Source: Pseudomonadota bacterium (GTDB lineage Bacteria; Desulfobacterota; Desulfobacteria; Desulfobacterales; Desulfolunaceae). From it: a DNA stretch of 64,000 bases. The stretch is taken from the NCBI GenBank assembly GCA_018818835.1, contig JAHIRD010000106.1, positions 18,048 through 82,047 of the forward strand, read 5' to 3'. The notes below the pieces were generated by a model that did not search any database, was not told the origin of the DNA, and saw nothing but the letters and a program-made list of their open reading frames with translations. The position numbers were made by a program, and so were the translations under genes. Positions 47,532 through 56,559 of this stretch are shown piece after piece. How positions within the stretch are numbered: position 1 is the stretch's first letter; each line of letters starts with the position of its first letter.

Positions 47532-48737
47532 ATGATCAATATCGATACGCCTGAAAAAATAGTAAAAATGAAGGCTGGTTTAAATAACCTTGCCAAAGGG
47601 ATGCTCAGACCAATTTCCCGGAAATATGATGAAGCGGAACACGAATACCCTAAGGAACTTGATGTGTTTCGCGGCATGTCTATCATGGGTCGGAAACCCA
47701 AGAAAAACGGAGATGAGGCCGGAAAATCCAAGGCCAAAGACAATGGTGAATTCAAGGTGGGTCAGAACCTAGGAACGGTTGTTTCTGTTGAAGAAATGTG
47801 CTGGGGAGATGCAGCTCTGCTTTTATCTTTGCCCAATGCAGGTCTTGGGAATGCTGCCATTTCAGCAGTTGCAACCGATGAACAGCTGGAAAAATTTGGC
47901 AACAAATGGGCCTCCATGGCCATCACAGAGCCGGCCTCGGGATCGGATTCGGGATCAATACAGGCATCAGCAGAGCTGGATGGGGATGAATGGGTCCTGA
48001 ACGGAGAAAAGATTTTCGTGACCTGCGCGGACCGATGTGATGTGGCTGTGGTCTGGGCCAGGGTCAAAGGCGTGGAAGGCTCCTCTGCCATTAAGTCCTT
48101 TATCGTGGAAAAGGGAACCCCGGGGTTCAAACTTGAGCATCTGGAGCACAAATTGGGTATTAGAGCCTCGGATACCGGAACTTTTGTTTTGAACAACTGC
48201 CGGATACCCAAGGCGAACCTTTTGGGTGGTGATTCGGAAAAGAAGAAAAAAACAGAAGGCTTCAAAGGTGTTATGAAAACCTTTGATAATACACGTCCCA
48301 TGGTGGCTGCCATGGCCATTGGAGTTGCACGGGCCGCCATTGATTTTACCCGTGAGCAAATGGAAGAAGCAGGAATTTCAATCGATTATTCAGCCAACCC
48401 CAACAATGTGAGTTCCCTGCTCAAAGAATTTTATATGATGGAAGCCAATCTGGAAGCCATGAGGCTGCTCACCTGGCGTGCGGCTTGGATGGCTGACAAC
48501 GAGGAGGAGAACACCCTTGAGGCATCCATGTCCAAAGCCAAGGCCGGTCGTTACGGAACCCTGATTACCCAGAAATGTTGTGAACTTCTGGGGCCCATGG
48601 GCTATTCACGAAAATTTTTGGCTGAAAAATGGATGCGGGACAGCAAGATTATGGATATATTTGAAGGCACAGGGCAGATTCAGCACCTTATCATTGCCCG
48701 GAATATCCTGAAACTTACGAGAAATGAACTAAAATAA
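47532..48737 (+). CDS. Acyl-CoA dehydrogenase (second paralogue)
   Basis: 401 residues, distant from its upstream neighbour. Contains MAITEPASGSDSGSIQASAE (FAD/substrate loop), GEKIFVTCADRCDVAVVWAR, KLGIRASDTGTFVLNNCRIP, and a C-terminal end GPMGYSRKFLAEKWMRDSKI then MDIFEGTGQIQ, where EGT holds the catalytic base. An insert of lysine-rich residues at ~50-75 (GRKPKKNGDEAGKSKAKD) is unusual. Shine-Dalgarno AAAGGAG. Probably works with the first dehydrogenase on long-chain or branched acyl-CoA; substrate unknown. Confidence 0.92.
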   Translation: MINIDTPEKIVKMKAGLNNLAKGMLRPISRKYDEAEHEYPKELDVFRGMSIMGRKPKKNGDEAGKSKAKDNGEFKVGQNLGTVVSVEEMCWGDAALLLSLPNAGLGNAAISAVATDEQLEKFGNKWASMAITEPASGSDSGSIQASAELDGDEWVLNGEKIFVTCADRCDVAVVWARVKGVEGSSAIKSFIVEKGTPGFKLEHLEHKLGIRASDTGTFVLNNCRIPKANLLGGDSEKKKKTEGFKGVMKTFDNTRPMVAAMAIGVARAAIDFTREQMEEAGISIDYSANPNNVSSLLKEFYMMEANLEAMRLLTWRAAWMADNEEENTLEASMSKAKAGRYGTLITQKCCELLGPMGYSRKFLAEKWMRDSKIMDIFEGTGQIQHLIIARNILKLTRNELK

Positions 48738-48814
48738 ATACGTATATAACCGTCCTGTGTGTAAGACTGAATGATTCCGTGGCCTGTTAAAGGCACGGTT
48801 ATCTTCAGGAAATT

Positions 48815-48842
48815 AAAAAGCCGGGATTATTCCCGGCTTTTT
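48815..48842. terminator. Bidirectional terminator between convergent genes
   Basis: AAAAAGCCGGGA / TCCCGGCTTTTT perfect 12-bp stem with loop TTAT; A-run on one side and T-run on the other, serving both the acyl-CoA dehydrogenases and the acyl-CoA ligase. Confidence 0.92.
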
Positions 48843-48863
48843 ATCTTTTAAAGGTCTTTTTTA

Positions 48864-50747
48864 TCAGGATGCTTTGCTTGATTTAACGAAACCGAATTGT
48901 TTGATGGCCATTTCCCGGACCACTTTTTTATTGAGTTTCTGGACTTCGGTCAGGGGCATCTGGTCAATGATCATGACTTTTTTGGGAACGGCATACTTGG
49001 CCACGCGTGTGGATAGAAACTCAATGAATTCTTCACCGTTAATGCTGTCCTTGAATTCGGCTTTGGGCTGGACATAAATCACTACCCGTTCGCTGCCCTC
49101 GCGGTCAGCATCGGGAATGCCCACCGTGGCTGCATGCTCAATGGCAGGATGACCGTAGAGGATATCATCGATTTCCCGGGAATAAACCTTGTAGCCGGAA
49201 ACATTGATCATGTCCTTGGTTCTGTCCACAATGTAAAAATAGCCGTTATCGTCGATCATGACTACGTCACCGGTGTGGATGTAGCCTTGGTCATCACACC
49301 CGCTGCCCACATGGGGCCAGTATCCAAGCATGCGTTGGGGGCCTTTGAGGCATAATTCCCCCACCATGCCGGGTTTGAGGGTTTCGTTAATGCCTAAGGT
49401 ATCACCGGTTTTGACATCCAGAAGTTTGACGTCCGTATCCGGGAAAGGAAATCCCGATGTGCCCCGTTTTTCATTGGATTTTTTCTTGGAGGCGTCCTTG
49501 CTGGTCAGAAAAAGAATCAGGGCGAGACCTTTACACACCACATAACCAATGATTTTGGGGCCGACAAATCGTAAAAAACGGTTGGTGATAAATGCAACAC
49601 CCGGGATTTTGTAAACAAAACTCATGATTCTCTGTTGGAAACGTCCACCTGAGATTCGTAAAAGAAGTGAGGGGTTCAGGTGTGTACACGGAGCCATTTC
49701 TGACAAGCCGTAACCTTCCATGATGGCACCCCCTGATTTTTTTTCAAATTCTTTCTGGGTGCTTGGCGGAAGGGGTGCGGAGCCTGAAACTCCTAACATG
49801 GCATGGCCTTTGATTCCTTCTTTTGACAGCTGCATGAACTGGGCGGGAACTCCGATCTGCATCAGGGGGCGATAGGTTTTGATCATTTGGACCATACTGG
49901 ACGTGTCCCTGCCATCAGGAACAAGAACCATGTTAAATCCTTGCATGGTCATGGAATGCATGACCACATGACCGTAAGAATGGAAAAAAGGTAAGCCCAG
50001 CAGAACCGAAATAGCACCGGTCAAAAGGTTTTTTGAATTTCCGAAGGCCCAACCGCTTTGGATGGTATTGGCGTAGATATTCTGATGCGTGAGCATGCAG
50101 CCCTTGGGCAGGCCCGTGGTGCCACCGGTGAAAAGGAGCAGTTCCAGATCTTCTTTGACATTAAAGGTGATGTCCGGTGGGCAGGGCTTGTTGCTGGCGA
50201 TCAATTCGGTCATCCAGGATGCACCCGGGAGAGTCAGTTTTTCATGGGATTCCGGTTTTGTGTTGGAATAGTCCAGAATATTTGTCAGAATGACCTGGGG
50301 TACACGGCATTTTTTTGATAATTTTTCCGCCACATCACCATTGGTGTCCAGGCATACCAAGGCCTGGGGTTTACTTTCATCAAATTTATGGGAAAGAATT
50401 TTGATGGGCTCCAGGGAGCTGCAGGGCACATGAACCAACCCTGCTTTTGAAATGGCATAATCGGTGATGATAAACTGGATGGAGGTGGGCAAAAGGGTGG
50501 CAACCCGGTCGCCTTTTTTCAGGCCCATGGAGGCAAAGGCAGCGGCCAGCCTGTCCGCATGGTCCTTTAGCTGGGGATAAGTCATTTTGAAATTATACTG
50601 GATTGCCCCGGTTTTTTTGAATTTTTTTGCCGCAGTATCAAGGATATCGAATGCGGGTTTGTCAGGATAGGGCTTGAATGTTTTGGGTATTCCGAAAACA
50701 CTGTACTCCGTGCTCCAAGGGACCTTCTTTTCCTTGCTGCTAAACAT
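48864..50747 (-). CDS. Long-chain acyl-CoA synthetase (AMP-forming)
   Basis: 627-residue ANL-family ligase that activates a fatty acid through an acyl-adenylate. P-loop-like LLLFTGGTTGLPKGCMLTHQ, then GLPFFHSYGHVV, AMP-binding MEGYGLSEMAPCTHLNP, hinge YIHTGDVVMIDDNGYFYIVD and A10 Lys in TEVQKLNKKVVRE. A ~60-residue insert at ~365-425 includes hydrophobic stretches, consistent with membrane association. GGAGGT before the ATG. Divergent from the TetR gene and functionally linked to the dehydrogenases. Confidence 0.93.
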   Translation of the reverse strand: MFSSKEKKVPWSTEYSVFGIPKTFKPYPDKPAFDILDTAAKKFKKTGAIQYNFKMTYPQLKDHADRLAAAFASMGLKKGDRVATLLPTSIQFIITDYAISKAGLVHVPCSSLEPIKILSHKFDESKPQALVCLDTNGDVAEKLSKKCRVPQVILTNILDYSNTKPESHEKLTLPGASWMTELIASNKPCPPDITFNVKEDLELLLFTGGTTGLPKGCMLTHQNIYANTIQSGWAFGNSKNLLTGAISVLLGLPFFHSYGHVVMHSMTMQGFNMVLVPDGRDTSSMVQMIKTYRPLMQIGVPAQFMQLSKEGIKGHAMLGVSGSAPLPPSTQKEFEKKSGGAIMEGYGLSEMAPCTHLNPSLLLRISGGRFQQRIMSFVYKIPGVAFITNRFLRFVGPKIIGYVVCKGLALILFLTSKDASKKKSNEKRGTSGFPFPDTDVKLLDVKTGDTLGINETLKPGMVGELCLKGPQRMLGYWPHVGSGCDDQGYIHTGDVVMIDDNGYFYIVDRTKDMINVSGYKVYSREIDDILYGHPAIEHAATVGIPDADREGSERVVIYVQPKAEFKDSINGEEFIEFLSTRVAKYAVPKKVMIIDQMPLTEVQKLNKKVVREMAIKQFGFVKSSKAS

Positions 50748-51163
50748 GGGTTTACCTCCGGCAAATGAATTATCAAACGGATGGGCTTGAACATAGTTTT
50801 TATATTAAAACGTGAATAGTTAATTTGTATCGCTATATTGCGAACAAATCAATAGTTTATCTAAAATAAATTTACATTTGTTAAAAAATAACAGCGTTCG
50901 AAAATATAAAACAACTAACGGTCATACAAAAATGAATATGAAACAACTGTCAATGGCATAAAAACATGGTTCGGGGGACAGGTGCAGCTTGCCTTAAGAT
51001 AAAAATTGTGTGTCGAATCATCATGTTTGATGCTGTTTTCAGGAAAAGATCATATTGCATTATCAACTGAAAAAGGATATTGACAATTATAGCTGTTGAT
51101 CCGATAACACTCTGTAATAAACAGGTAAAATGACAATCAGGATGAGTTTGCAAGGGAGAATGT
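50748..51163. promoter_or_regulatory. Intergenic region between the acyl-CoA ligase and its TetR regulator
   Basis: 416 bases, AT-rich, no gene. For the plus-strand regulator TTGACA (51080-51085), 17-base spacer, GATAAC (51103-51108) is a good promoter match, of the same form as the one at 46255. No copy of the ACTGACATGTCAGT palindrome was found here; several short dyads exist but none is convincing. Confidence 0.5.
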
Positions 51164-51805
51164 GTGAAAGCTGAAGATAGAAAAGCATTAATACTTATGT
51201 ACTCTAAACAATTATTCTCTGAGTACGGATATCATATGACACAGATATCGGATATCATCAAACGGGCCAGGATTGCACGGGGCACAGTGTACCAGTATTT
51301 TAAAAATAAGGACGATATTTTTATTACTCTCCTTGATAACTATTTTACCACATGGCGGAATGGGTTGGCCAAGAGGGATTCGGAGCTTGATTTTTCAAAA
51401 ATTACAGCGGTTGACTTTTTAAAACAGAGGATCAAAACCACTCTTCAGTTTTTCGCGGATGACCATGAATTGTGCAACATTGTTTTGAAGATGGGTGTGG
51501 GTCTGCATGATAATATTGAAAAGGTGATCCAACGGCTTGAAGGGGACATTCAAACGATTATCAAAGAAGAGCTCTATTTAGGCCAACGGACCCGTAACAT
51601 CTCCGAAGATATGGACACGGATCTGGTGGCGAATCTTTTGACAGGTGCTGTTTTGCGGACCGCTCTTTACTATTTTGTTCAAGAACGGGAGGCATTCAAA
51701 GATAAAACCGTGGATGAACTTGCCGAAGGTATCACCCGGGTTTTTGCCCCCGGACTGTTTCAAAAGGTGCCTTCAGAAGAACAGGAAACAAATGATCCAT
51801 CCTAA
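51164..51805 (+). CDS. TetR family transcriptional regulator
   Basis: 213 residues. N-terminal helix-turn-helix ~20-52: YHMTQISDIIKRARIARGTV then YQYFKNKDDIF, the TetR signature. The C-terminal ligand domain is helical. Starts with GTG at 51164 behind AAGGGAG. Divergently placed from the acyl-CoA ligase, so likely a fatty acid/acyl-CoA-responsive repressor in the manner of FadR/PsrA; this is inference from position. Confidence 0.9.
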   Translation: MKAEDRKALILMYSKQLFSEYGYHMTQISDIIKRARIARGTVYQYFKNKDDIFITLLDNYFTTWRNGLAKRDSELDFSKITAVDFLKQRIKTTLQFFADDHELCNIVLKMGVGLHDNIEKVIQRLEGDIQTIIKEELYLGQRTRNISEDMDTDLVANLLTGAVLRTALYYFVQEREAFKDKTVDELAEGITRVFAPGLFQKVPSEEQETNDPS

Positions 51806-51894
51806 CATGAAAAGATGCCGCCCAATTCATGAGTCATATTGGCATTTGTTAACGGTGTAAATCATACATGTTACCGGCCCCCAGCCTTTTTATT

Positions 51895-52030
51895 AACCAC
51901 CCGCTCCCTGTGGTCGCTGAAGAACACGAAGAGCACCAAGAAGGCCCAAAAAGGCCCAAAAAGGCCTTTGCCTGGTAATTTTCTCACAGAGGCACAAAGA
52001 CACAGCGAAAAAACTGTGGCATCAGTCCAG
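51895..52030. repeat. Low-complexity dispersed repeat sequence
   Basis: Contains GAACACGAAGAGCACCAAG, tandem AAGGCCCAAAA units (51943-51968), and CACAGAGGCACAAAGACACAG. The last type recurs in many environmental bacterial genomes as intergenic debris. No coding potential. Confidence 0.5.
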
Positions 52031-52039
52031 CGTTTGTGA

Positions 52040-54862
52040 TCAGAAAGCAAAAAGCAGGATCAGGTTGGTGAAGCCTTCGTGTTCATTGGTTTTATACCCG
52101 GCTTCCAGGCCCAGTTCCAGAGGAAGCATGGAGAACAGTGTGGTTTTCGCCCTCATGGACCCGCCCACCACGGTTCTGGCTTTTTCGGACCATTCCCGGG
52201 CACTGAATTGCTTATCCCATCCCGCACCCCAGTCCACAAAAACAGTGCCTTTCAACAGGTTTAAATGCAGAACGCTCAAGCCCAGTCCCTTGTCCACAAA
52301 TGTAATGGGAAAGTGATATTCCATGGACAAAAGAAGATTTTTATCCAGGTTAAGATCCCCAGCATCATCCCGTGTGGCATAGCCCCTGGGAAGGCTGTAA
52401 TCCTTGTTAAACGAGAGGTCTCCCCATTGCCGTTGGAGAACAGCCTTGAGTTCCAGGCCATGGTGTTCGATGAACGAGGGCAGGTACTGGCTGGCTGAAA
52501 GGACGCTGTTGCGGCCGTATAATTCCGAGCCCAGGTCCGGCATTGTTTTTTCGTATAGAAGCATGAAAGACTGACCCCAGGTGGGCAGCATATCCCGTTT
52601 CGGGGCATCGGGTCTGTGCTCAAGTAACAATTCCCCAAAAAAAGTATGTGCTTCGTTTGATGTCCCGGGATAATTGGGCCCACTGCTCAGGCCGTCCATC
52701 CATTTGAACCGGGTACCTATTTTTAATTTTGAGACCACCTCATCGGGAACAACCCGGTTGATCATGTCCCAGCCCAGGGCAAGGTCAAGACCCCTCTCCT
52801 GGAACCAGATGCTTTGGGCCGGCATTGAGTATTCGGTGGCCGTATCAAAGGTTCGGAAAATAAGGTCCGGCCAGAAAGACCGGTTGGTCAGGCTCAGGTC
52901 GTACCCCACATGTTCCGAATTCAGGCCATAGTTGATGTAGGCCGAATAGGTATTCAAACCCAAGGGATCTCCCCCAAGAATCCAGATTCCGGCCAGGGTC
53001 TCATCTTCATTGGACATGAAATAGGGAATATGAAGAAATGGTTTGTACACATCGGTGTAAGGAATCCCTCCGGGCTTTATGGCAAGGGGGGGGCAGAGAC
53101 GTTTGAGATCGGGGTCCATGGGGGTTGAACCTTCTTTGACATAGTATTTCTGCCCTTTGACCGGATCAAAGGCAAGGGTGCACAATCGGCGTACTCCCCT
53201 GTAAAGGTTTAAAAAGGACAAGGTTTTTCCGTCGGGAGAAATCCGGGGGCAGGTGGCACCGTAATCCACGGATGTAAGCTGGTAGAGTTTTTCTTTGACC
53301 CTGTCCCATGCAAAGATATTCCATATACCGGACCGGTTTGACGAAAAAACAATCCAGCTCCCATCGGGGGAGAAACAGGGATCATTATCCTCAAAACTGT
53401 CGGGTTCAAACAGGGTGTTGAGTTTGGCGGTCAAGGGGTCGACAAGAGCGATATCTGCATTGGGGCCGGTTTTGACTACACAGGCAATGGTGGTTCCGTC
53501 CGGGGACCATATGGGGGCTTCAAAATAATAACCGGGTTTGGAGATCAAGGGGAAGATGTTTTTATTTTCCTCGTCCATCACCACCAGATCCATCCACATA
53601 CCGTTTCTCCGGACAGCCACAAACTGGGATGAGCCAGGGGCGAAATCTGCGGAAAAAATATGGGCACCTTGGGTCAAACGTTCAAAAGACCGGGTATTTA
53701 AATCAAGTACGGTGATATCCGCATCCACAAGATCGCCTCCCCCAAGGACCGTTGGATAGTATCCTGCGTATACAATGTGAGATGGGTCTTTCATGCCGGC
53801 CATCCGGTCAATGGCATTGATTTTTCCGGGTTTCACTTCCCTGAGAATTTTACCGGTATAGGGATTGATTTCCACAAAGGCGTTTTTTTTGCTGTAATCG
53901 GTTCGAAAGGCCATGATGGTGTCGTTGGCCGTCCAGAAATGGGCCTTAATATCCGTCATTTCACCGGACAGGAGAACCTGGCCTGCAGAAAGCAACTGGG
54001 TCCGTCCCTGGTCTTTGAATTCCAGGGCATTCTGGTTGTAATCCGATAGAAATTCCTTGTAAAAAAGATCCGAGCTTTTATGCGTCACATGCCGGAGGGC
54101 ATCGGCAGAAAGGCCCAGGGGATGCATGGCCTGATAGCGGCTTAGGCGCGCAAAGGCATCAGCACCGTAAGTACGGTTTAAATAGTCAACCATGTGGTAA
54201 CCGGAAAGGTAAAATCGGTCCTGGGGTGGCTGGTAAGGGGGATAGATCCCTGCGGCAGAAAGGTTCCAAAGGCCGTCTCCTTCGCTGAAAGAGAACATTT
54301 TCCCTTTGAAATAGGAGCATCGGCCTCGACCCCCATCGGTAAACATGGTTTCAGCATTGGTGGTGATTCCCTCAAGCAGCCATCCCGGAGAAAGAATGTT
54401 GGTGATGGTGCTTCCCCGACCAAAAATCGGGCTAATTTTTTCAAACCAGCCAAGACGGGTGGTAATGTGGGCGTAGTGGGCATATTCATGGGTGAACACC
54501 GCATCCATGGTGTCTGAGCCCGGCCCAAAGCCCCTGAGACTGAAATAAGGGGTTTCATACAGGGAAATCCGGTTAGGGAAGGGGGCGTAAAATCCGTTAA
54601 ATATATCGGTTCCCGGATTCAGAACAATGGGGCAGTTGTCCGGTTGGACCCCAAGATAGCCTGTAATATCGTCGTACACCTCTCCTGTGAGAGACAGAAC
54701 TCTGGCAGCAAACGCGTCGTAACCTTCGGGGTAATAAATGGTGTAGTGCTCATTTTGAAGGGTTCTCCATGTCCATTGGGGATCATATCTGGCCATGGAG
54801 GTGGCCGGACAGAAGATGCACAGGGTGAAAAACAAGAGACAGCTGAGAAAGAATCGTTTCAT
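52040..54862 (-). CDS. Secreted metallopeptidase - WD40-like propeller - C-terminal beta-barrel fusion
   Basis: 940 residues. Signal peptide 1-24 (ending SMA). Zinc-peptidase region: HEYAH at 125-129 with a candidate third ligand Glu164 in WLLEGITT, the gluzincin (MA clan) layout. Residues ~300-600 carry TolB/WD40-like propeller blades (SPDGTTIACVVKTGPNADIA, FSPDGSWIVFSSNRSGIWNI, ISPDGKTLSFLNLYRG). The C-terminal third (~620-940) alternates like an outer-membrane barrel and ends with an aromatic residue (LILLFAF), resembling Omp85/surface-antigen barrels. Predicted to sit in the outer membrane with the protease and propeller in the periplasm or outside. CCGGAG before the ATG. Substrate unknown. 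Confidence 0.8.
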   Translation of the reverse strand: MKRFFLSCLLFFTLCIFCPATSMARYDPQWTWRTLQNEHYTIYYPEGYDAFAARVLSLTGEVYDDITGYLGVQPDNCPIVLNPGTDIFNGFYAPFPNRISLYETPYFSLRGFGPGSDTMDAVFTHEYAHYAHITTRLGWFEKISPIFGRGSTITNILSPGWLLEGITTNAETMFTDGGRGRCSYFKGKMFSFSEGDGLWNLSAAGIYPPYQPPQDRFYLSGYHMVDYLNRTYGADAFARLSRYQAMHPLGLSADALRHVTHKSSDLFYKEFLSDYNQNALEFKDQGRTQLLSAGQVLLSGEMTDIKAHFWTANDTIMAFRTDYSKKNAFVEINPYTGKILREVKPGKINAIDRMAGMKDPSHIVYAGYYPTVLGGGDLVDADITVLDLNTRSFERLTQGAHIFSADFAPGSSQFVAVRRNGMWMDLVVMDEENKNIFPLISKPGYYFEAPIWSPDGTTIACVVKTGPNADIALVDPLTAKLNTLFEPDSFEDNDPCFSPDGSWIVFSSNRSGIWNIFAWDRVKEKLYQLTSVDYGATCPRISPDGKTLSFLNLYRGVRRLCTLAFDPVKGQKYYVKEGSTPMDPDLKRLCPPLAIKPGGIPYTDVYKPFLHIPYFMSNEDETLAGIWILGGDPLGLNTYSAYINYGLNSEHVGYDLSLTNRSFWPDLIFRTFDTATEYSMPAQSIWFQERGLDLALGWDMINRVVPDEVVSKLKIGTRFKWMDGLSSGPNYPGTSNEAHTFFGELLLEHRPDAPKRDMLPTWGQSFMLLYEKTMPDLGSELYGRNSVLSASQYLPSFIEHHGLELKAVLQRQWGDLSFNKDYSLPRGYATRDDAGDLNLDKNLLLSMEYHFPITFVDKGLGLSVLHLNLLKGTVFVDWGAGWDKQFSAREWSEKARTVVGGSMRAKTTLFSMLPLELGLEAGYKTNEHEGFTNLILLFAF

Positions 54863-55018
54863 TTTTACTCCGGTTTTTTACAGGCGTTACAAAAGGCTTG
54901 ACGTTTTTTTCAATAATACCTACAGGAAGGACAGGAAAAATTCAAACCAGAAATGTCATTAAGGACAAGTATTTATGAAAATGCGGATGGATTTGGTCAA
55001 AAAAGATCATGAATCCGG

Positions 55019-55513
55019 TTACCCCGGGATGAGGTGGTCTGCAAGATGGCTGGAGGTTCTTCGCATGTTCAGGCTGAGCAGTCGGGCGATGCCTTTGAGG
55101 ATTTTGATTCCTATTTTGGGATGTTGATCCAGGATAGTATTGAAGCCTTTCCGTGATAAGAGAACCAGAGTGGAATGTTTTCGTGCCCTGACCGTGGCGG
55201 ATCGGGCGATATTGTCGATGATGGACATTTCACCGATGGTACTTCCACGGGTTAGGGTTGCGATCACTGCCCGCTGACCTGTGGCGGACTGTTTGAGAAT
55301 ATCCACGGCACCTTCCACAACAAAACAGATGTAATCCCCGGGATCACCTTCCTTGAATAGAACTTTTCCTTGTTCGAATTCAAAGAAATTCATATAATCC
55401 GAAGTGATACCTAATTCTATGGGCGATAATTCATCAAACAAGGACATGGTGATCAGAAAATCTATGATGGTCTGTTTCATCTTCCCGGTTTGTTGTTTTT
55501 TGATTTCAGTCAT
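55019..55513 (-). CDS. Cyclic nucleotide-binding domain protein (no HTH)
   Basis: 164 residues with a single cNMP-binding (Crp-type) domain ~20-140: FEFEQGKVLFKEGDPGDYIC and GSTIGEMSIIDNIARSATVR (phosphate-binding cassette with Arg in ARSATVRA). There is no DNA-binding helix-turn-helix, so it is a sensor/adaptor and not a transcription factor. No partner kinase or transporter is adjacent. Confidence 0.88.
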   Translation of the reverse strand: MTEIKKQQTGKMKQTIIDFLITMSLFDELSPIELGITSDYMNFFEFEQGKVLFKEGDPGDYICFVVEGAVDILKQSATGQRAVIATLTRGSTIGEMSIIDNIARSATVRARKHSTLVLLSRKGFNTILDQHPKIGIKILKGIARLLSLNMRRTSSHLADHLIPG

Positions 55514-55728
55514 GCCTTTTTTCCAATTGAACCTTATATAAGGAGGGGTATTACATAGAAGAAAAAAACGTTAAAAACCATGTGTTAAACCTTGTTTTTC
55601 TATCTGTAAACTGGTAGAGACCTCATTATTATTAAAATAATGAAAACCACTCCAGTTGTAAAGCTTTTCCTTATATTGTGGCCCTTAAATCATCGCCAGC
55701 CTAAAACGTCAAAGAGGCTCGGATTGTT

Positions 55729-56559
55729 GTGAAAAAGAATGTAGCCAGGCACAGGGGTCTTTGCTTTTTTTCCCTGTGCGTCCTGTTTTGTTTGACGGCT
55801 GTGGTTCATGCTGATGTGTTTCAGACTGAAACAACCCTTGAGCTTGTCTCCCCGGCCACTGCCCCCCGACTCCGTGCCATCACTTTGAATAAGGGACCCA
55901 CGGCTTTGTATGAATTGAACCTTCGCCTGGAAGGCCTGGGGCAAACGAGCACAACCCTGATTCGGCCGAAACTGGGACTCAATGAAACAAACAGGGTGAC
56001 CTTTGGCCTGAATGTTGGAACTCGTAGTGGCACCTTCCCCCTTGTGGTCTGGACAGAGTTCAGGGACAAAGACCGCATCCCTGTCTCAATGTGTGATGTA
56101 ACCCTGTTTTCGAATGTTTCTAAACCTGATTCAGATCTGATTATCCGGTCAGAAGATGTCTTGATCCGGACACGGAGTCGTCTGCTGTATGGTGTCCTGA
56201 ATAATGGAAAAGAAAGAAAACGGGTGATGATTCGTTTGTTGGCCCCAGGTGTTCTGGGGGTTGAAAATACTATACGGCAAATCGATTCGGAACCTGGCAG
56301 TATGATGTCCATTGAATTCAACCTGATGAACCGGTATGCCGCACCCGGAGATGTTGAACACATTTTTTTTATAGCGGAATATGAGCGGGGCCCCTTGCAT
56401 TACTGTACAGTAGCAAAGAATGTGGTTACAATTTCAGGAAAGGGTAAACATTTATCTGGAATGGGTCATGTGATAGGTGTGCTGGTGGTTTGCTCAGGTC
56501 TGATATGGATGGGAATGGTGATATACGAAAGAAAAAAGACATGCACAGGTGACTTGTGA
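55729..56559 (+). CDS. Exported membrane-anchored protein of unknown function
   Basis: 276 residues; GTG start. Signal peptide 1-28 (LCFFSLCVLFCLTAVVHA), an all-beta extracytoplasmic region with two similar-looking halves (LELVSPATAPRLRAITLNKG; RLLYGVLNNGKERKRVMIRL), and one C-terminal membrane helix (~247-265) with a basic cytoplasmic tail. No family recognised. The stop overlaps the GTG start of the radical SAM gene by four bases, so the two are translationally coupled and probably functionally linked. Confidence 0.75.
   Translation: MKKNVARHRGLCFFSLCVLFCLTAVVHADVFQTETTLELVSPATAPRLRAITLNKGPTALYELNLRLEGLGQTSTTLIRPKLGLNETNRVTFGLNVGTRSGTFPLVVWTEFRDKDRIPVSMCDVTLFSNVSKPDSDLIIRSEDVLIRTRSRLLYGVLNNGKERKRVMIRLLAPGVLGVENTIRQIDSEPGSMMSIEFNLMNRYAAPGDVEHIFFIAEYERGPLHYCTVAKNVVTISGKGKHLSGMGHVIGVLVVCSGLIWMGMVIYERKKTCTGDL

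Noticed and set aside
51943..51968. CRISPR-like repeat array (AAGGCCCAAAA units)
   Set aside because: Units are too short and contiguous, with no spacers and no cas genes.
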